From contig NW_024468249.1 in NCBI RefSeq assembly GCF_002104995.1, positions 3,224,001-3,288,000 of the forward strand: a DNA stretch of 64,000 bases, given 5' to 3'. This document shows positions 57,401 to 64,000 of this stretch, piece after piece. This DNA comes from Linderina pennispora. Its lineage: Eukaryota > Kickxellomycota > Kickxellomycetes > Kickxellales > Kickxellaceae. Within the stretch, counting starts at the first letter, position 1. Each line of letters begins with the position of its first letter. Under the pieces are notes generated by a model. The model saw only the letters and a list, made by a program, of their open reading frames with translations. It was not told where the DNA came from and did no database searches. The position numbers and the translations under genes were made by a program.

Positions 57401-60400
57401 ATCGCACTCTAGACAGCTGTTGGACAGTGTTGACACCTTCCGCAGACTCCTTGCACAAAAGCTCACTGTGGACCGTAGCAGCTATGCTGAGCTGTGTGGA
57501 AGGTATATCCCAAACATGACTGGATCCGCATTCGAGGTTTCCCGCGAGTATTTCTCCATGGTGTATGATGTGTGCAAATCGCCTGTCCTCAGCCAGGCTC
57601 TTGCTAACTGGGATGATGCTCTGTTGGCAGATGCAGATGTAGTAAACAGGCTCGCAAACACTTCTACTGATTGAGCTTTTGGCCTACCAGTTCACCTCGC
57701 CAGTGCGCTGGATCAAGACAATGCAGTCGCTCATAGTCACGCACTCTACAAAGCAAGTGATTGAGGTTGGCCTGCACCTGTTTTAACCAAGATGGTCAAG
57801 CAGACATGCGCTATGACCAAACTATTACAGGAGGAGCCGACCATTATGCATGTGGTCCACGAGCACGATAAAATTTACTACAAGTACATACTGGAGACTG
57901 TTGCTGAGATCGCATCACAACCAAAGGAAGTGGAGAGTCTTGTGGCTAACGTCTCAACTGCTGTCCCTCAAAGCCAGCTGCCAGTTGCCGAAAGCTCTCA
58001 AGCAGAGACGTCGGTGGTTGCTGCTGACCCTGGCCAAAGTATGGGAACAGCGAGCTCTGTACCAGACAAGCCCATCGAGCTTGCTGACGTGATACGTGCT
58101 GTTATCGGCCAAAAGATGAAGCGGTCCCTCGTTGACATCCCGTTAACAAGGTCTCTCAAAGAGATAGCTGCTGGAAAATCAATTCTTCTGAATGACATCA
58201 TGGGTGATATGCTGAAGGAATTAGGGAAGCAAATCCCAAATAAGCGGAGGATATGACAATACAGCATTAGCAGCCAGCCTTGGGACATTCCATGGGAATG
58301 CTCGGTATTCACACTCGCTCATTGGTATCTAAACTATTTAGTATCAAGCTTCCAAACACCTTTACTCAGCCTGTGGCCAGGGATTACCTGCGTGAAGCAT
58401 ATGGTTTAGGAGAAGCAGCGCCAGGATGGGTTCTTCTTACTGGCTATTACTATGGAGCCCCCTCGCGTCTTGCCAGTGACGATGAGGTGAAAGAATGGAT
58501 TTCGAGTGTGGCTGAGGTATACTCCAAGAAGGAAGGAATTATCTACACGAGAACCTCGGGTGGACAGAGTGGTCTGGGCTCCGGGCAGAATACGGCCATT
58601 GCTGTTATCAACAGTGCCGAGTTTGACATGGCCCAGAAGAGTCAGCGTGACTTGGCGATGCGCCAAATTCAGACTCTTGCCCAGCATATAGGACTTGACA
58701 TGCGCGAAGGGGAGCACATGTATGAGGCAGCAGAGGCTGAGCACCTGGCTTCAAGGCAAACATTGGTCAGACATTACAAATGAGCTTGGCGATGGTCTAA
58801 CGAAGGGAACACAGCCGCTGTTTGACAAACGCAAGTCACGGCATCTCAACTCATACTGGAACTGGGTTCGCCAAGATGTGTTTGACTGGATCAACCGCAT
58901 GATTCTTGATGGTGCCCCATCGGATGAAAGTGTGGATGCGGTGAGAGCAACACACATGTTTAGAAACCGCTCGCACTCCGCACTGATTGAGATGCTCGAA
59001 GCCTGTAAGCTTGTTCTTGCCAATTCAGGGGATATCAATTCACAATATGCGTGCAGTGCTATTGACCTGGTGCTGAAGGCTTGCGTTGAAAGCTGTAATG
59101 CGAGCCCACTCTACCGTCTGATCACCAAGCACATGCGCCCATGCACTGTCATTTCTGCAACAGGCGAGATTGAATATATCGAGAAACCAGCGCCTGCATG
59201 AGCAATCAACTTCACAGTTTCTGGCAAATATTCAAAAACCTTGCCTTGATAAGTTCCCTCCAATTTTCTTGCGTGAGCGGTCACAGCAATGGACTTGGGT
59301 TCATAGTGAGGAGCGAACGAGGGTCTATTTCGGAGCACTGAATGAAATATCCGAAAATGGACTTACATTTGCGGGAACTTGTGCTCTCATTACTGGGTGC
59401 AGTGAGCGTTCGCTTGCGTTGGGACTTCTTGAAGGCTTATTATCTGGCGGCGCAAAGGTTGTTGTGACCACGTCCCACTACTGCCTTGAGGTTACACGGT
59501 TCTACGAGAATGTGTACCGGCGGTGTGGTGGCCGGGGGTCGCAATTAGTAGTGGTGCCTTTCAACCAGGGTTCTGCCCAGGATGTGGAGTCCTTGCTCGA
59601 TTACATCTATAGCCCAGATGGACTCGCATGGGACTTGGACTATGTACTGCCGTTTGCTGCAATTCCTGAGACGGGGCGTGACGCGACAAACATCGGCTCT
59701 CAATCCGAGTTGGCATTCCGCATCATGTTGACGAACGTTGTACGTATGATTGGTGCTATCAAGACTGCCAAAGTAAAGTACCAGTGCGGTGATTCTCCTG
59801 CGCTAGTGATATTGCCCAATTCGCCGAATAAGGGCGTGATGGGAGATGATGGACTCTACAGTGCCGCAAAGATGGCGCTCTTGAGCATATATGACCGCTG
59901 GCATGCTGAGCCATGGTCCGACTATGTATCTGTTGCTGGGATTGACATTGGGTGGGTGCGCGGTACCAAATTTTACCGGCCCAGCACAGGATGATTTATG
60001 AGGGTTTGGAAAAGTCTGGTCTCCGGACATACTCTCGCGATGAAATGGCATTCTGCATCTTTGGGCTTATGACGCCAACAATTGCTAAACTTGCTAGTCA
60101 AGGTCCAGTTGATGGAAATTTCACTGGTGGTGTTTTGTCGTTTTTGGAAACACGGCCGATATATTTCAACAGTCCGCGACCATTTGCTTGCAGAGAGTAC
60201 CTCTAGGAGGGCGATCTATGCCGAGGACCTGAGCGAAAAGAACATCCAGCATGGTGATGAATTCAATCTTCTTCCATGTCGATTCGACAAATCCCCTTGC
60301 TAACCACAAGTACAAATATCCCAGAAGTCAAATGTACGACAAGTTGGAGCATCTGCATCAACTGGAAGGAATGATAAACCTCGACAAGGTGGTAGTAGTG

Positions 60401-62516
60401 ACTGGATTCGGTGAGGTTGGTCCCTTTGGCAATTCCACAATGCGCTGGGAAATGGAGGCCCACGGCGAGTTTCTCCTCGAAGGCTGTGTTGAGCTGGCAT
60501 GGATCATGGGCCTCATCAAGCATTATGACTGGCCAACACCCAGTAACACAGACACACTATACTGGATGGGTCGATGCAAAATCGAATGAACCAGTACATG
60601 ATATGGATGTCAAGGCCAGATATGAGCCATATATCCTGGAGCACACTGGAATTCGTCTCATTGAGCCAGAACTCCACGACGGGTATGACCCATTGAAGAA
60701 AGAGATGATGCGTGAGCTTCAAATCGACCATCAGCCTTGAACCATTTGAGGCCAGTGCCGAGGAGGCAGGCCAATTTCAAGCGTGGTAATGGTGATAGCG
60801 TAGACATATGGGAGAATGCTGATGGCTCATGGTCGGTCAAATTTTTGAAAGGGGCGGTTCTGCTGGTTCCAAAAGCACTCCGGTTTGATCGCTGCGCAGC
60901 GTCTCAGCTGCCAACTGGTTGGAACCCTGCACATTTTGGAATACCGCAAGAGATTATCGACATTGCCGACCCAACATCTTGCTATGTTTTAGTAGCTGCA
61001 ATGGAAGCACTGATTCGGTCAGGTATCACGGACCCCTACGAATTGTACCAGTACTTCCATGTGTCGCAGGTTGGTCACTCTATTGGGTCATCAACAAATG
61101 GCACAAAGAGTGCGCTTGAGGCTATTCGCCATCGTTGGATGGACAGGAACTTGCACACTGGGCTGTCAGTATCTATGATGATTAATAGTGCAGCAGCGTA
61201 TGTCAACATGCTCCTCATGTCTGGTGCTGGCCCACTGGTATCGACTGTTGGTGCATGTGTCACTTCGTTTTTATCTCTGGATGTCGGCATTAATACCATC
61301 ATCGCTGGAAAAGCCAAAGTGATGGTTTGTGGAGCTCATGATAGCTTCTCTGGTGACACATCCTATGAGTTCGGACAACTGGGCGCAACATCTAACGGCG
61401 ATTTGGAGTTGCAGTGCGGGCGTGACCCAAAAGATATGTGCAGACCATGCACGGACACACGTTCTGGATTCATGGAAGGGTATGGCTCTGGAGTTTTTGT
61501 TCTTATGTCTGCTTCTGCAGCTATCGAAATAGGCGCTCCTATATATGGCGTTGTTTCGCAACTTGCCATTTCAACTGATAAGCAGAGCAGCAATCTCGGA
61601 GCTCCTGGCCAAGGATTGCTTACAAACGCACGCCAAACAATAAGTAGCGATCATTATCAGCTTGATATTGCATATCGCCGTAAGGAACTGCTTGAACAGC
61701 TTTCATGGATCGAGCTTTCTACGAAACAAAAGTTGGGCCGTCTATCAAAAGCAAACTCTACTATCTATTCTACCGAGAAGGCTAAGATCGAAAACGCTGC
61801 ACAGCACGCAAAGAGTATCGCCAAAGACACATGGGGTAGTGAGTTTTGGCGGAATGCACCAGAGATTTCCCCTCTTCGTGGAGCACTTGCGATGTGGGGG
61901 CTAACAGCAGATGACATTGGTATGGCATCATTCCATGGGACTTCCACACCACTGAATGACCTGAACGAGTCAATAATTGTGGACCGCCAGCTGTCTTACA
62001 TTGGCCGCACACCTGGCTATCCGGTTCCTGTTACTTGCCAAAAGTCTATTACCGGACACTCCAAGGCAGTTGCGGGGGCATGGCAACTGCATGCAGTCCT
62101 CCAGGCTATGAATTCGAATATCATTCCTGGAAACAGGTGCGCGGATAACATTGATCCCACATTCGACAAGTTCACTAACCTCATTTACACGTCACAGTCA
62201 TTGAAGGTGCCCCAAATCAAAGCAGCATTGATTACATCATATGGATTTGGGCAAACTGGCGCAGAGGCGCTTATTGTTCACTCGGATTATTTGCTTGCAA
62301 CCCTTACCAAAGGAGGAATTGAATGCGTATCACCAGAAAGTCAAACTTCGCCAACAAAAATCATATCATTATTTCCATGATGCACTTGTTGGCAAGTGTC
62401 CATTTGTCCAGATCAAGGATGCCCCACCATTCACCTTGGAGCAAGAGCAGCATGTGTACATGAACCCTCTTGCCCGTGCATCATATGATGCAGTCTCTAA
62501 GTCTTATCACTTTTAA
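51482..62516 (+). CDS. FAS1-FAS2: Fungal type I fatty acid synthase, beta-alpha fusion, many frameshifts, no PPT domain seen
   Basis: ATG 51482 ([14 protein letters not shown]) to TAA 62514-62516. Domain order is that of yeast Fas1 followed directly by Fas2. Acetyltransferase: FGGYGGHG, and ISHSQG with Ser near 52285 after a GTAGGT...TACTAAC...ATAG intron, 52190-52270. Enoyl reductase: 53.2-54.6 kb, [17 protein letters not shown]. Dehydratase: SGDYNPIH near 56200. Malonyl/palmitoyl transferase: AGHSLGE near 56935. The alpha part starts with [16 protein letters not shown] at 57.68 kb, with no start codon or gap. ACP: pantetheine Ser of AAGKS at 58179. Ketoreductase: ALITG and LYSAAK. Ketosynthase: 60737-62516, Cys in TVGACVTS at 61256, [16 protein letters not shown] count roughly 30 frame changes; those examined are single-base homopolymer indels and spare the catalytic residues. 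The protein stops about 20 residues after the ketosynthase, before the phosphopantetheinyl transferase domain would start. Confidence 0.88.
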
Positions 62517-62957
62517 CCCTATAGCACATTATTTTTAAATTTCTAATTGAATACATTAGCTACAGTATTTTATATGAAGGCAGTTCAACTGATGGTTTCC
62601 TTTGGTCACTATTCGGATGGATATTCAGAGATACTTGTCCTGCTCTTCAATTATTTAGCCATGTTCAAACTACTGGCATTCTCAGTGAAATTGCTATTCC
62701 ACTCAAACAAGCATCGGCTTATGTTGGACACTAGTTAATGGACTACGCAGTTAGTCCTTAAATCGGCAAGTCACTGTGTGAGGAAATCCTGACTCGCCGA
62801 CTCGTCAACTATGTGACTCTGAGCTTCTCTCTGAAAGAACTTTTCTTTTTCTTCATTGTTTAGCGCTTAATATTTTCTCATTTCTTATTATATAACTTTG
62901 TGTATATCGCCTCAGTTTACTTTAGAGAGGCTATTTTCTGGCAGCGTTGTACTACCC
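62517..62957. other. Intergenic between FAS and the ABC transporter
   Basis: About 440 bp, AT-rich. I looked here for a continuation of FAS into a phosphopantetheinyl transferase domain in all three plus frames and saw none. A TTATATAAC string near 62887 could be the TATA box of the next gene. Confidence 0.5.
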
Positions 62958-64000
62958 ATGCTAGTGATCGCAGTAGCATCAGTATTATACTACATGGCTT
63001 TCATGCGCGCTACCGATCGCATCTCGTACAGAGGCTGTTTCCGCCATCTTTGACCGGGCTATTGGTATTCTACTTGCCCTGGATTTGCTTGAGGTCTACT
63101 TCTCGTTCTTCACACCTGAGAACAGTGACACTCGGTTCTGGTTTGGTGCTTCGCAGCGCTCACGCTACCTGCTCTTGATTACAGCCGGCAATACCACCTT
63201 GCTTTTCCTCCATGGAGCCGCGCAGCACCGTGGATTTTTCCTCCGCCCACACCAACCCTGCACCGATGTGACCGAGGGATATGTGGATGCTGAGTCGGAC
63301 AGAGACTTTGTTGAAACACTGTTGGCACAAGAACGCGGAAAGAATGGCTCTCCTTCCCTGGTCGATACACCCGAGTACAGTGGTTCGTGGTTCGATACAT
63401 TCACATTCTCGTGAGTCAACGACATATTCTACACGGATTCCCGTCATCAGCTCGATTATGCGGATCTTTACTGTTGGAAGGTCACGAGTTTCAGCGAGTG
63501 GTTTGGGCTGAGTCAGCCAGACAATTATTGTATTGTATAAGGAATGGGCTGTAAGCAGCCAGAAAAAGAAAAAGAACTACGAATAAGAAGAGAAAGTAGT
63601 TATAAGAAAGAAATCGAGAGTGGAGAAGAGGGAGATCCCAAAGAAGGATCGGAGTCATGGCTGTGATGACACATGGATCCGATGAGGAAGAAAAAATGGT
63701 AGAAACCCAGAGAATCATAAATTCTGACATTTACAAACTGGATACAAGCGACACGGCGATTCCAAACTGGAGCCAGCTATGCAAAGCACCGCAAACCAAG
63801 TCGGTCATCTGCTATTGTCGCTAATCCTGACATTTGCCCCTCAGCTCCTCGCTCAGCTGCTGCTTTCTGTGGCTGTCGCAGTATTAAACTACTCTGGTCC
63901 GTTCTTCTTGCAGCGCATTCTGCAGTCGATCGAGATTATTGGCAATACTGCCGTGGGTGGTACTCCAGCAAAATCGATCCGTAGTGCATATCTGGATGCA
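62958..64000 (+). CDS. ABCC/MRP-type ABC transporter, N-terminal part, 3' end outside window
   Basis: Probable start ATG 62958 (MLVIAVASVLYYMAFMRATD). After a frame change near 63020 the chain reads FDRAIGILLALDLLEVYFSF, then TPENSDTRFWFGASQRSRYL. Next come a linker and PEYSGSWFDTFTFS-(TGA)-VNDIFYTDSRHQLDYADLY, the WxNxx...LExxDLY region that opens the first membrane domain of MRP/Ycf1 transporters. The helices VGHLLLSLILTFAPQLLAQL and LSVAVAVLNYSGPFFLQRIL follow (63790-63930). ATP-binding cassettes would lie beyond the window. At 63412-63414 TGA stands where the family has Trp (TGG). Between 63540 and 63770 an A/G-rich lysine/glutamate stretch is read. ABCC proteins export glutathione conjugates and other anions, in fungi often into the vacuole. 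Confidence 0.65.

Noticed and set aside
19580-62516. Widespread programmed +1/-1 frameshifting as a novel system
   Set aside because: Break sites share no slippery motif or stop-codon context, fall at differing homopolymers in both directions, and spare other long genes. Sequence error is simpler.
51482-62516. FAS as a clear pseudogene
   Set aside because: All catalytic residues examined are kept and I found no lesion that needs a nonsense substitution, only one-base indels. Decay stays possible but unproven.

Overview
The window is nuclear DNA of a fungus. Spliceosomal introns are short with clear GT/GC-AG borders and CTAAC/CTAAT-like branch points. The genes are fungal: BCK1-type MAPKKK, yeast-type fatty acid synthase, Sit4-associated protein, NRG1-type zinc finger, ALG9. 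Two F-box-like proteins of the LPxHIVexII type and a beta-alpha fused FAS point to an early-diverging lineage, most likely Kickxellomycotina (Coemansia/Linderina-like). The genus is an inference.

Layout. 0-6 kb: two intronless F-box/LRR-like genes flank a three-copy ~750 bp head-to-tail repeat; each copy carries an equally long 28-codon ORF. 6-10.6 kb: ALG9, a four-CBS-domain protein and a Rheb GTPase whose first intron is GC-AG. 11-19 kb: a very large BCK1-like MAPKKK. 19.5-27.3 kb: PQ-loop vacuolar transporter, SANT/Myb protein, rhodanese, NRG1-like zinc finger, mitochondrial CCDC90/FMP32 protein, an unresolved ORF and a mitochondrial helical-repeat protein. 27.6-33 kb: NXPE/PC-esterase-like membrane protein, mitochondrial uS9, UTP5/WDR43. 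33.5-37 kb: cytochrome P450 and secreted RNase T2. 37.4-48 kb: FIGNL1-like AAA ATPase, Rab GDI, SAPS phosphatase regulator, histidine acid phosphatase. 47.7-49 kb: arrestin-related protein. 49-51.4 kb: gene desert. 51.4-62.5 kb: fused fatty acid synthase. 62.9 kb to the end: ABCC/MRP transporter, cut by the window edge.

Many unmistakable genes change frame by one base without an intron: GDI, uS9m, UTP5, FIGNL1, P450, rhodanese, BCK1 N-terminus, SAPS, phosphatase and especially FAS. Each piece keeps family motifs, and where I could place the lesion it is one extra or missing base, usually in a short homopolymer. I read these as consensus sequence errors and give each such gene as one span, with the breaks noted. 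ALG9, the CBS protein, the F-box gene at 3.9 kb, the NXPE-like gene and the 4.4 kb catalytic half of BCK1 are intact. FAS is broken most often, so true decay there is not excluded.

The genes are mainly housekeeping: TOR input (Rheb), cell-wall integrity (BCK1), Sit4/PP6 phosphatase (SAPS), vesicle traffic (GDI, arrestin), N-glycosylation (ALG9), ribosome biogenesis (UTP5, uS9m) and lipid synthesis (FAS). No CRISPR array, rRNA, tRNA or complete transposon was recognised.
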